The notes under the pieces: model-generated
Databases searched by the model: none
What the model saw: the letters and a program-made list of their open reading frames with translations, nothing else
Told to the model about the DNA's origin: nothing
Part shown: piece after piece, positions 6,753 through 13,470 of the stretch
How the letters are laid out: every line of letters begins with the position of its first letter
Numbering within the stretch: position 1 is the first letter of the stretch
Position numbers and translations under genes: made by a program
Source: Dehalococcoidia bacterium
GTDB lineage: Bacteria > Chloroflexota > Dehalococcoidia > GIF9 > AB-539-J10
Assembly: GCA_030606385.1 (NCBI GenBank)
Contig: JAUWGN010000006.1
Coordinates: forward strand, 1 to 14,332
Direction: 5' to 3'
Length of the DNA: 14,332 nt

Positions 6753-7794
6753 ACATATTATTACTAGATTGACCTGCCTCCAAATCCTTGAATACCTGGC
6801 GCATGTCTATATTTGCCAAGCACGCTTCAATGCACCTGCCACAACCAGTGCAGGCATACATCCCAAATTTTGACATATAGAATTCAAATTTCTTGATATA
6901 TTTATTCTTAATTCTGTCTTTTCCCGTAGGTCGCGCATTCGTCCCACCACCAACTCGGGCATATCCCCGGTAGTAGCAGAAATCCCAGACCCTAACTTTT
7001 TCGAAGCCTTCACCCACCTTTTGGTCATAAAGCAGGAAGCAATGGCAAGTAGGGCAAACGCTGAGACAAGCAGCACATTCCAAACACCTCCCAGAATACT
7101 TACCCCAAACAGAAGAATCGAATTTCTCTTTGATTAATTCTCGATAGGGCTTGCTTAGGGCGAATTTCTCGTTCTGTTCTTTTACTTTGGAGAGCGTAAC
7201 CTCCCGATTTTTGTTTCTCCCTTCAAGCTGTGAGGGGGAAGCTTGAGAAAGGAGCTCCTTACCTTGAGATAAAAGCCTCTCCCCTCTTTCTGACCCCACT
7301 TCAAGGATGACTCCTTCAGAGATTTTAGAAAGGTTGAGGTCAAAGCCTTTCTCAGGATAAGGCTTCAAACTCAAAAGGGTGCAGAAGCAAGTTTCTTTGG
7401 GGGAAGAGCAGTCAGAGGTAATGATGATGCCTTTTTTTCTACGCTCCACATAGAAGGGATCCTTAATTTCTCCCCTCATAAAGGTCTCATCCAGAATTTC
7501 CATAGATCTGAGGTCGCACGCTTTCGCTCCAACGATTATGAACTCAGTTTCAGCTTTCCCTGATTCTGAATAGGAAACTGGATACTCTGCTACCCTTTGC
7601 TTTATTTTAAAGAAAAAGGATTTAAGGGGTTCAACAGCCCGAATCTCATCATAAACAATGCCATCTCGGGTTTCCGCTGTAAATTTCTGGTAGTGAAGAT
7701 TATCGGAGATATACCTCACCACATAAACGGGCTTTTCTTGTGCCCATTTTTCTAACAATCCCCAAAAGTCAGAAAATGAAGCAAAAAACGCCAC
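6751..7794 (-). CDS. 4Fe-4S dicluster electron-transfer subunit, sulfhydrogenase beta (HydB) / AsrA type
   Basis: This 347-residue protein matches the beta subunit of archaeal-type sulfhydrogenases and subunit A of anaerobic sulfite reductase. A conserved central patch has DCSSPKETCFC (C129, C136, C138). It is followed by a first cluster region CLECAACLSVCPTCHC (C237-C252), a linker with RVWDFCYYRGYARVGGG, and a second motif CTGCGRCIEAC (C315, C318, C321, C325). It normally pairs with the FAD/NAD(P)H gamma subunit, here encoded two genes downstream of it. It should ferry electrons between that flavoprotein and the other Fe-S subunits in the cytoplasm. Translation starts at GTG 7794, with only a weak AGG about 8 nt before it. 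This is the first gene after the promoter at 7914-7942. Confidence 0.9.
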   Translation of the reverse strand: MAFFASFSDFWGLLEKWAQEKPVYVVRYISDNLHYQKFTAETRDGIVYDEIRAVEPLKSFFFKIKQRVAEYPVSYSESGKAETEFIIVGAKACDLRSMEILDETFMRGEIKDPFYVERRKKGIIITSDCSSPKETCFCTLLSLKPYPEKGFDLNLSKISEGVILEVGSERGERLLSQGKELLSQASPSQLEGRNKNREVTLSKVKEQNEKFALSKPYRELIKEKFDSSVWGKYSGRCLECAACLSVCPTCHCFLLYDQKVGEGFEKVRVWDFCYYRGYARVGGGTNARPTGKDRIKNKYIKKFEFYMSKFGMYACTGCGRCIEACLANIDMRQVFKDLEAGQSSNNM

Positions 7795-7848
7795 TTAAAA
7801 ACCTATCTTCAGCCGGTGAATATAAGTAAGCCAATCTTTATTTGTACC

Positions 7849-7884
7849 TAGCGAAGTTAATAACCCCTCGCTTAACATAGCGAA
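7849..7884 (-). promoter_or_regulatory. Leader with repeated TAGCGAA and alternative hairpins
   Basis: In the predicted leader of the hydrogenase operon, TAGCGAA occurs at 7849-7855 and 7878-7884. A single TCGCT at 7868-7872 lies between them and can pair with either AGCGA, giving two mutually exclusive 5-bp stems with loops of 6 and 13 nt. No U-tract follows. It could be a small RNA switch, a protein-binding site or chance. Confidence 0.3.
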
Positions 7885-7913
7885 TAAAACTAATTTCCTA
7901 CTCCAAAACAGCA

Positions 7914-7942
7914 ATTGTATGACTCCATGCTATCTGAGTCAA
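7914..7942 (-). promoter_or_regulatory. Sigma-70-type promoter of the hydrogenase operon
   Basis: On the minus strand TTGACT (7942-7937) and TACAAT (7919-7914) are separated by exactly 17 bp, each matching five of six consensus bases. This predicts transcription starting near 7907 and a leader of about 113 nt before the GTG of the HydB-like gene. It sits in the 205-bp gap (7795-7999) downstream of hypB, where no gene was found. It lets the structural operon be expressed independently of hypAB. Confidence 0.62.
7920..7941. promoter_or_regulatory. Palindrome overlapping the promoter, candidate operator
   Basis: TGACTC (7920-7925), a 10-bp spacer, then GAGTCA (7936-7941) is a perfect 6-bp inverted repeat of 22 bp in total. 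It fills the space between the -10 and -35 elements and includes most of the -35. A dimeric regulator bound here would block RNA polymerase. The sequence matches no regulator box known to me (neither CRP TGTGA-N6-TCACA nor FNR TTGAT-N4-ATCAA). Confidence 0.4.
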
Positions 7943-7999
7943 TCGCTTTGTGGCTTCTTCTCAAATTACATGGCAGACTCTCACCATATTTTGTTGACC

Positions 8000-8713
8000 T
8001 CACCTTATTCCTCCCCCTTCCAAGGAGATATTAAGTGATGCACTCTTGTAAGCATTAGCCTCCACCTCTTTCAGCACCCAAGCACACCAATTTTCTATCC
8101 CGGCACCAGTCTTACAGGAAAGCTCAAAGAGTTTGACTTTTGAATGCAGTCCTTCGATAGCACGGCGAAAAACAGCAATATCGAAGTCAACGTAGGGTAA
8201 AAGGTCAGCTTTATTTATCACCACTGCGTCAGCGTCAGCGAATATCATAGGGTATTTAATAGGTTTATCATCTCCCTCGGGCAAGCTAGAAACCACCACC
8301 CTTTTGTGCTCTCCCAGAACAAACTCAGAAGGGCAGATAAGATTGCCCACATTCTCAATAAGGAGCAAATCTATGTCTTCCAGGGGCAATTTCTTCAAGG
8401 CAGCGTCGAGCATGCTTGCGATTAGGCTACAACTCTCGGGCATATTTCTTGTGTTTATCTGGACCACTCCTACCGCCTCGTTCTTAACCTTTTCAGCATC
8501 CAGCGTTGAAGCGACATCGCCTTCAATAACTCCTATCCTTAATTTACCCTTCAACCTAGCCATAGTCTGCAAGATAAGACTTGTCTTGCCTGCACCTGGA
8601 GATGCCATAATATTGATAGCAAAAACTCCATGCTCATCTAGTAGCCGCTTATTTTGAGCTGCTATAGATTCGTTAGCCTCCAGAATGTTCTGCACTAATT
8701 CTATTTTCCTCAT
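8000..8713 (-). CDS. hypB: Hydrogenase nickel-insertion GTPase HypB
   Basis: This 237-residue GTPase works with HypA to load nickel into the [NiFe]-hydrogenase large subunit. The start is the ATG at 8713, which overlaps the hypA stop as ATGA and has GGAGGT just upstream. The longer reading to 8779 runs through hypA and is rejected. Visible motifs are the P-loop SPGAGKTS (38-45), VIEGD (63-66 region), IENVGNLICPSEF (119-131) and NKAD (167-170). There is no N-terminal CxxCGC high-affinity nickel site and no His-rich tail. The G-domain metal site usually reads CHLDA; here it reads C95-S-L-I-A, with the second metal-site Cys (C127) kept. The His-to-Ser change is notable. The partner hydrogenase is encoded immediately downstream. 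Confidence 0.95.
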   Translation of the reverse strand: MRKIELVQNILEANESIAAQNKRLLDEHGVFAINIMASPGAGKTSLILQTMARLKGKLRIGVIEGDVASTLDAEKVKNEAVGVVQINTRNMPESCSLIASMLDAALKKLPLEDIDLLLIENVGNLICPSEFVLGEHKRVVVSSLPEGDDKPIKYPMIFADADAVVINKADLLPYVDFDIAVFRRAIEGLHSKVKLFELSCKTGAGIENWCAWVLKEVEANAYKSASLNISLEGGGIR

Positions 8714-9051
8714 TCCACCTCCATGCTTTCGATGTATAACTCTCGACCTGCCACTATTTCTATACCCTGGCTTTGGCATTTAGGGCAAGCCCACAAAGTA
8801 TCTTTGGGGTGAAAAATAGTGAGGCAACTTCGGCAGCGAACCTGGGCTGGCGCTGATTCGAAGTGAAGGTCGGCTTTTTCAGCGATGGTGTCTTTGCTCA
8901 TAAAATCAAAATAAAATTCAATGCAATCGGGCATAAAACCTGTCAGTTCACCAACAACAAGGCTAATTTTGGTAATCTTCCTGGCTTGAGCTTTCTTAGC
9001 TTCCTTTAAAGCAATGTCGAGAATACTTTCAGTCACCCCAAATTCGTGCAT
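8710..9051 (-). CDS. hypA: Hydrogenase nickel-incorporation protein HypA
   Basis: This 113-residue protein is the usual HypA length. The N-terminal MHE carries the His2 nickel ligand; ESILDIAL and ISLVVGELTGFMPD are family features. The structural zinc site is two CxxC pairs, CRSC (C73, C76) and CPKC (C89, C92). It delivers nickel together with HypB, to which it is translationally coupled. hypC, D, E and F are not in the window and must be elsewhere in the genome. No clear Shine-Dalgarno is seen before the ATG, while the predicted promoter leaves only about 18 nt of leader, so initiation may be nearly leaderless. Confidence 0.96.
   Translation of the reverse strand: MHEFGVTESILDIALKEAKKAQARKITKISLVVGELTGFMPDCIEFYFDFMSKDTIAEKADLHFESAPAQVRCRSCLTIFHPKDTLWACPKCQSQGIEIVAGRELYIESMEVE
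8717..8722 (-). promoter_or_regulatory. Ribosome-binding site that fixes the hypB start
   Basis: GGAGGT on the transcribed strand, inside the hypA 3' end and 3 nt before the ATG at 8713, supports the short HypB reading over the 22-residue N-terminal extension. Confidence 0.7.
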
Positions 9052-9220
9052 GCCATGCAGATAACAACCAAAGCAAGTCTAGCTCACTTCGGCTTTGATT
9101 TCAAACCTCTGTGGCTAGTCCATTATCAACAATGTGACCGTCTATTGAGTTGTGTTAAATAGGAAACAATGCAATTATTCACGAATCCCCCTTTAAATAG
9201 GTTATCATACCTGCTAAAGA
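9052..9220. promoter_or_regulatory. Divergent intergenic region with candidate promoters for hypA and the plus-strand operon
   Basis: For hypA (minus strand), TTGAAA (9104-9099) and TAGACT (9081-9076) have a 17-bp spacer, giving a start near 9069. A small palindrome, TTTGA-TT-TCAAA (9094-9105), overlaps that -35 and could bind a regulator. It resembles an FNR box but has the wrong spacing. For the plus strand, TTCACG (9178-9183) and TATCAT (9203-9208) have a long 19-bp spacer. If that promoter is real, the downstream ATG at 9260 is a better start than 9221. All of these assignments are weak. Confidence 0.35.
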
Positions 9221-10687
9221 ATGCTACAATATGCACACATTATAAAAAGCGGGGCGTTAATGAATGTAGAGACTTTTATGTCAAAAAGGGGGGAGGCGCC
9301 CTCCAGGTTTATTGAAAAGGTAAAAGGTGCAGTTGGAGAGGAAAATATATCACAAAGTGAATGCGACCTCATTTCTTACAGTCTTGATTACTGGTTATAC
9401 GGAGTATTCCTTTCACAATATGGCAAATTGCCGTCACTTCCTTCTGTAGTTATCTCCCCCAAGAATAGCCAGGAAATACAGAGCATCCTGAAATATGCCA
9501 ATGAATATAAGGTTCATATCACGCCATTCGGTGCTGGTTCTGGTGTGCTTGGTGGTGCTATTCCCATTGAAGGAGACGCTGTTTTAAACCTTCAGAGAAT
9601 GAATAAGTTTATTTCCCTCGATGAAACCTCGCTCGTTGCTGAGTTTGAAGGAGGAATCATCGGGGCAAATCTTGAGCGAGAACTGAATCACAGAGGCTAC
9701 TCAATGGGAAGTATTCCTCAGTCCCTCCATTGCTCCACTCTCGGAGGATGGATTTCAACACGTGCTGTGGGGCAGTTCTCCACAAAATATGGGAAAATCG
9801 AGGATATGGTTTTAGGAATGGAGGTTGTGCTTCCCGATGGAAATCTCCTCAATATCAAACCAGTTCCAAGACGCTCCACGGGACCCTCATTAAAAGAGCT
9901 GTTCTTGGGCGGTGAAGGAACACTTGGCATTGTGACCAAAGCAGTTGTATCGGTTCATCCTTTACCGGAACGAACAATAAAACAATCGTTTGCTTTCCCA
10001 TCCGTTGAAGTAGCGTTAGACGTAGTGCGGAAAATTCTGAGAGGTGATGCCAAACCGGCGGTGGTCAGAATATTTGATGAACCTGAAACTGCAAGATACT
10101 TTGGGCAAATAAAGAACAAGGTAACGATTATCTTTATCTCCGAAGGCGAAACAGATTTCGTAGAGCTTGAAGGCAGATTAATCAAAAGAATTGCTGAGGA
10201 AAATGGAGGAGAAACTACGGGGGAAAAGCTTGTTGATATATGGCTTGAAAAACGGTTCGATATAGGTTTAGGTCCTATCATAATGCAGCAGGGTGGAATT
10301 GTAGACACGATTGAGGTTGTTTCCCTATTCAAAGATGCCGCCAATCTGTATAACGATATGGTCTCCGCAATGAGGGCAATGGAGGGTGCCATATCAGTTT
10401 CGGGGCACTATTCACATTTTTACCGGGAAGGTGCGTGTCTATACATCACCTTCGCTGGTTTTCCCAAAGACCCATCCCGTTACTACAAAGATACCTGGAC
10501 TGCTGCCATGGAAGCCACTCTGAAAAACAACGGCTCTATCAGCCACCACCACGGAATTGGATTCTGGAGAAAGGACTTTATGCAGGAGGAGCTAGGTCCC
10601 CATGGCGTAGAACTGCTCCAAAAAATCAAACTCGCGTTAGACCCAAATGGTATTTTAAACAAGGGGAAACTCATAGATGGAAAGTAA
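9221..10687 (+). CDS. FAD-linked oxidase resembling alkylglycerone-phosphate synthase (GlcD/VAO superfamily)
   Basis: This protein has 488 residues from ATG 9221, or 475 from ATG 9260 (MNVETFMSKRGEAPSRF). Neither start has a strong ribosome-binding site. The N-terminal FAD-binding domain has ITPFGAGSGVLGG (100-112), CSTLGGWISTRAVGQFSTKYGKIEDMV (171-197) and STGPSLKELFLGGEGTLGIVT. Several features point to the alkyldihydroxyacetonephosphate synthase branch, not simple glycolate/lactate dehydrogenases: the STGP segment, SHFYREGACLYITFAG (398-412, with the Tyr) and the triple-His HHHGIGFWRKDFM (442-454). AGPS makes the ether bond by acyl-to-alkyl exchange on acyl-DHAP. The adjacent CCG iron-sulfur protein is instead typical of two-subunit hydroxy-acid dehydrogenases. 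The substrate is therefore open: DHAP/glycerol phosphate or a 2-hydroxy acid. Confidence 0.85.
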   Translation: MLQYAHIIKSGALMNVETFMSKRGEAPSRFIEKVKGAVGEENISQSECDLISYSLDYWLYGVFLSQYGKLPSLPSVVISPKNSQEIQSILKYANEYKVHITPFGAGSGVLGGAIPIEGDAVLNLQRMNKFISLDETSLVAEFEGGIIGANLERELNHRGYSMGSIPQSLHCSTLGGWISTRAVGQFSTKYGKIEDMVLGMEVVLPDGNLLNIKPVPRRSTGPSLKELFLGGEGTLGIVTKAVVSVHPLPERTIKQSFAFPSVEVALDVVRKILRGDAKPAVVRIFDEPETARYFGQIKNKVTIIFISEGETDFVELEGRLIKRIAEENGGETTGEKLVDIWLEKRFDIGLGPIIMQQGGIVDTIEVVSLFKDAANLYNDMVSAMRAMEGAISVSGHYSHFYREGACLYITFAGFPKDPSRYYKDTWTAAMEATLKNNGSISHHHGIGFWRKDFMQEELGPHGVELLQKIKLALDPNGILNKGKLIDGK

Positions 10688-11750
10688 GAAGGAACTGGAA
10701 CAAATCACAAATTGCGCCCTGTGTGGCAATATGTGTAAAGATAGCTGTCCGGTGTATCTTGCTACAGGAAATGAAACAGTTACGCCTCAGAAAAAGGCGC
10801 GCCTCATTCTGTATGAGGAGAAAACATTCCTCAAAGATGAGAAAGGCTTCTTCGATGTGATGTTCCAGTGTGCCATGTGCGGGGCATGTAAAGTAAATTG
10901 CCTTTACGATAATTTTGACCTCAGGGATTCTATTCAGGAAGAGCGAAGCGAAGCTTTCAAAAAAGGCATTCTTCCTGAGGAAATAAGGAAGCAAGTAGAA
11001 ATATTCGCAAAGTTTGGTAATCCTGATGGCGAGCGACAGCTTATTCAAAAGGGAGCGGGAAACCTTGGTTATTTCGTTTCCTGTTCTACCTACAATGACG
11101 AACCATTGCTGAGGTCGGTGGAGAAAATTCTTACCAAAAGTGGGGGGCAGGTTCAAGAATTCGGCGGTGCTGACATCTGCTGCGGTGCACCTCTTTACTA
11201 TGCCGGAGATTTGGAGGGCTTTAAAAAGGCAGCAGAAAAAATGAAGGGGGAAATTGAACAAAGAAAACTACAGAAGGTCATTACAAATTGCCCAGCTTGT
11301 ATAAAAATGATGACTGAAATATATGATGAGGTGGGTATTCATCTTGATGTGGAATTTATTCATATCACAAAATTCCTCGCTGCTCTCCTCAAAGAGGGAA
11401 AGATAAAAGTAAATAAAGCAAACGCTACGGCAACTTTCCATGACCCCTGCATTCTGGCAAATGATATCGGTATCACCACAGCCCCCAGGGATATCATTGA
11501 AATGCTGGGGTTTAACATAAAAGAGCCGGTTTATTCAGGAAAGGATACGCATTGCTGTGGCGGGTTACCCGGAGGGAAAATCGGAGATAGCAAGCTTGTC
11601 GCCAGCGTAAACGCAATGCGCACCAGTGAGCTCAAAGAAACTGCTGCCGATGTTTACATTTCGGCATGCCCAACCTGCAAAGCTGCTTTGCCCAATATAA
11701 ATATGAAAGATATAGCTGAAGTTGTGGCGGAACGGATTATCGATGGATGA
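10677..11750 (+). CDS. CCG-domain iron-sulfur electron-transfer protein (GlpC/GlcF/LutA-like)
   Basis: This 357-residue protein has two N-terminal [4Fe-4S] motifs, C13-x2-C16-x3-C20-x3-C24-P and C65-x2-C68-x2-C71-x3-C75. The second motif lacks the usual following Pro. Two CCG domains follow: C136 with CCG 168-170 and CPAC 205-208, then C258 with CCGG 293-296 and CPTC 331-334. Such proteins take electrons from a flavin dehydrogenase and deliver them to quinone, heterodisulfide reductase-like partners or other Fe-S carriers. The gene overlaps the FAD-oxidase by 11 nt and the GlpA-like gene by 8 nt. It could serve either flavoprotein, as GlcF does for GlcD or GlpC for GlpAB. No membrane segment is apparent. 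Confidence 0.9.
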   Translation: MESKKELEQITNCALCGNMCKDSCPVYLATGNETVTPQKKARLILYEEKTFLKDEKGFFDVMFQCAMCGACKVNCLYDNFDLRDSIQEERSEAFKKGILPEEIRKQVEIFAKFGNPDGERQLIQKGAGNLGYFVSCSTYNDEPLLRSVEKILTKSGGQVQEFGGADICCGAPLYYAGDLEGFKKAAEKMKGEIEQRKLQKVITNCPACIKMMTEIYDEVGIHLDVEFIHITKFLAALLKEGKIKVNKANATATFHDPCILANDIGITTAPRDIIEMLGFNIKEPVYSGKDTHCCGGLPGGKIGDSKLVASVNAMRTSELKETAADVYISACPTCKAALPNINMKDIAEVVAERIIDG

Positions 11751-13470
11751 GAAGAAGCTAGCACGCACCATACAAGGCGAAATAGAAAAAACGACGAACG
11801 CGAAAGCAACAGTCTTTATTGAAGATAGCATTGCAAAGTTAAGCGGGCAATTTTCCTCCTATCAAAGCGTTGTAGATGCTGGACATGTTGCCGGTGATTT
11901 CGAGCAAATCAGGGAAGTGGTGAACGAAATTGATTATCCGGGCAGGAAGCTCTTTGTCCCACCTCAACAGGTATCTGATGAACTTACCGGCAAGGAGTTC
12001 GACGTTGTTATCGCTGGTGGCGGTATAATTGGTTTGGCAATCGCCAGGGAGCTTTCAAGGTTCAACCTGAGTATCGCTCTAATTGAAAGGCATGAGGATT
12101 TGGGAATGGACCAGACAGCACATAGCAACGCCATGATACATCCTGCTTTCCTTACTGAACATGGCACGCTGAAATGGAAGCTGAACTACAAGGGAAATGC
12201 AATGTATGATGAAGTTGCCAGCCAGCTTGATGTCGATTTCAAACGGATAGGGACGCTTGCTGTTGCTGAAAACCCCGAGCACGAGCTGATGATCCCAATG
12301 CTAATGAACCTGACCAAGAAACACAAAGACCCGGTTCCCAAACAGCTAAACCGGGAAGAACTGGACAAAATTGAGCCAGGGTTGGCTCCGAATATCAAGA
12401 GGGGCGTGCTTGTGTGGAACACAGGCATTATCTCTGTATTTGAGCTCGTCATTGCTTGTGCCGAGAATGCTCTGGCAAACGGAGTGCCATTCTTTCTGGA
12501 TACAAGCGTAATCGGAGTCCAGACCGAGGGTGGAAGCATTAAAGCAGTAAACACGACCAGAGGGACCATCAAGACGCATATCTTGATCAATGCCGCTGGA
12601 CTGTATGCCGATAAGATTGCCGAATTCGCTGGAGATAAGTTCTTTACCATCCATCCCAGGAAGGGAGAAACAATCATCTTTGATAAATCCTACCAGCCAA
12701 TAAGAACAGTTTTAGCTTCGTTTAGCATGGCGGCAGAAAGAGAGGGATATTCCAAGGGAGGAGGCCTCATCCCTACGATTGATGGCAACCTCCAGTTTGG
12801 GCCATCGGCAGAAGAGGTACAGGATAAAGAGGACGTTTCTACCACATTTATGGGGCGTGAAGTATTATTTAATAAATTTGGGCTATTAGCTGAGACACTT
12901 AAGCCATACTATGAGAAACCCGATGAAAGTAAAATCATCGTTCATTTTGCTGGGTGTAGAGCAGCGACATATAAGGAGGATTTCATCATTGAACCCTCCA
13001 AAAAAGTAACGGGGTTAATTCACGTTGCCGGCATTCAATCTCCTGGACTTGCAGCGATGCCAGCCATCGTCGAAAGGGTGAAAGAAATCGTGACAGAGGA
13101 GTGGCATCCAGCTGAGAATGCTCAATTTGAACCAAGAAGAAAAAGGAAGAAGTGTTTCTCGGAATTAGATGAAAAAGAAAGGGAAGAACTTATCCGAGTA
13201 AATCCTTTATATGGGCATATTGTCTGCCGATGTGAAACTGTAAGCGAAGGTGAAATTGTAGATGCACTTCACCAGGACATCCCTGCAAAGAGCATCGATG
13301 GCATCAAAAGGAGGGTAAGAGCAGGCATGGGAAGATGCCAGGGTGGGTTCTGCATGCCGAGGGTTTTGGAAATTATTAGCAGAGAAAAAAATATTAGAAG
13401 GGACATGGTGACAAAAAGCGGCGGAAAGTCATTTATCCTTAAAGGAAAAGTGAAGGAGGTAAGAGAATGA
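11743..13470 (+). CDS. GlpA-type glycerol-3-phosphate dehydrogenase with N-terminal BON-like and C-terminal BFD [2Fe-2S] domains
   Basis: This protein has 575 residues from ATG 11743; a TTG at 11722 would add 7. Residues about 1-65 look like a BON domain (helical start, IAKLSGQFSSYQSVVDAGHVA, then a REVVNEI end), an unusual attachment. A DAO-type FAD oxidoreductase follows, with FDVVIAGGGIIGLAIARELS (86-105), an acidic strand end ALIERHEDLG, and conserved SNAMIHPAF, GTLA, INAAGLYADKIA and IHPRKGE. The C terminus carries a BFD-like [2Fe-2S] site with C495-x-C497 and C532-x4-C537, as in GlpA and L-2-hydroxyglutarate-type homologues. The likely reaction is oxidation of glycerol-3-phosphate to DHAP, with electrons going to the adjacent CCG protein. 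Related 2-hydroxy-acid substrates cannot be excluded. The stop overlaps the kinase start as ATGA. Confidence 0.87.
   Translation: MDEKKLARTIQGEIEKTTNAKATVFIEDSIAKLSGQFSSYQSVVDAGHVAGDFEQIREVVNEIDYPGRKLFVPPQQVSDELTGKEFDVVIAGGGIIGLAIARELSRFNLSIALIERHEDLGMDQTAHSNAMIHPAFLTEHGTLKWKLNYKGNAMYDEVASQLDVDFKRIGTLAVAENPEHELMIPMLMNLTKKHKDPVPKQLNREELDKIEPGLAPNIKRGVLVWNTGIISVFELVIACAENALANGVPFFLDTSVIGVQTEGGSIKAVNTTRGTIKTHILINAAGLYADKIAEFAGDKFFTIHPRKGETIIFDKSYQPIRTVLASFSMAAEREGYSKGGGLIPTIDGNLQFGPSAEEVQDKEDVSTTFMGREVLFNKFGLLAETLKPYYEKPDESKIIVHFAGCRAATYKEDFIIEPSKKVTGLIHVAGIQSPGLAAMPAIVERVKEIVTEEWHPAENAQFEPRRKRKKCFSELDEKEREELIRVNPLYGHIVCRCETVSEGEIVDALHQDIPAKSIDGIKRRVRAGMGRCQGGFCMPRVLEIISREKNIRRDMVTKSGGKSFILKGKVKEVRE
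13453..13460 (+). promoter_or_regulatory. Consensus ribosome-binding site for the FGGY kinase gene
   Basis: A perfect AAGGAGGT lies 6 nt before the ATG at 13467, inside the 3' end of the dehydrogenase gene. It fixes the kinase start and predicts efficient initiation. Confidence 0.85.

Noticed and set aside
7795..7999. A small gene between hypB and the HydB-like gene
   Set aside because: No frame with a plausible start, ribosome-binding site and length was found; the stretch is explained by the promoter and leader.
8714..8779. 22-residue N-terminal extension of HypB
   Set aside because: It lies wholly inside hypA, has no family similarity, and a good ribosome-binding site precedes the ATG at 8713.
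9094..9105. FNR-type operator in the divergent region
   Set aside because: TTTGA-TT-TCAAA has the wrong spacing and half-sites for FNR (TTGAT-N4-ATCAA); kept only as a weak palindrome.
10671..11261. Open frame of 196 codons on the minus strand
   Set aside because: It is antisense to the CCG iron-sulfur gene, which has full motif support; no recognisable domain or ribosome-binding site.
12186..12677. Open frame of 163 codons on the minus strand with hydrophobic stretches
   Set aside because: It is antisense to the GlpA-like gene; the apparent hydrophobicity comes from the complementary codons.
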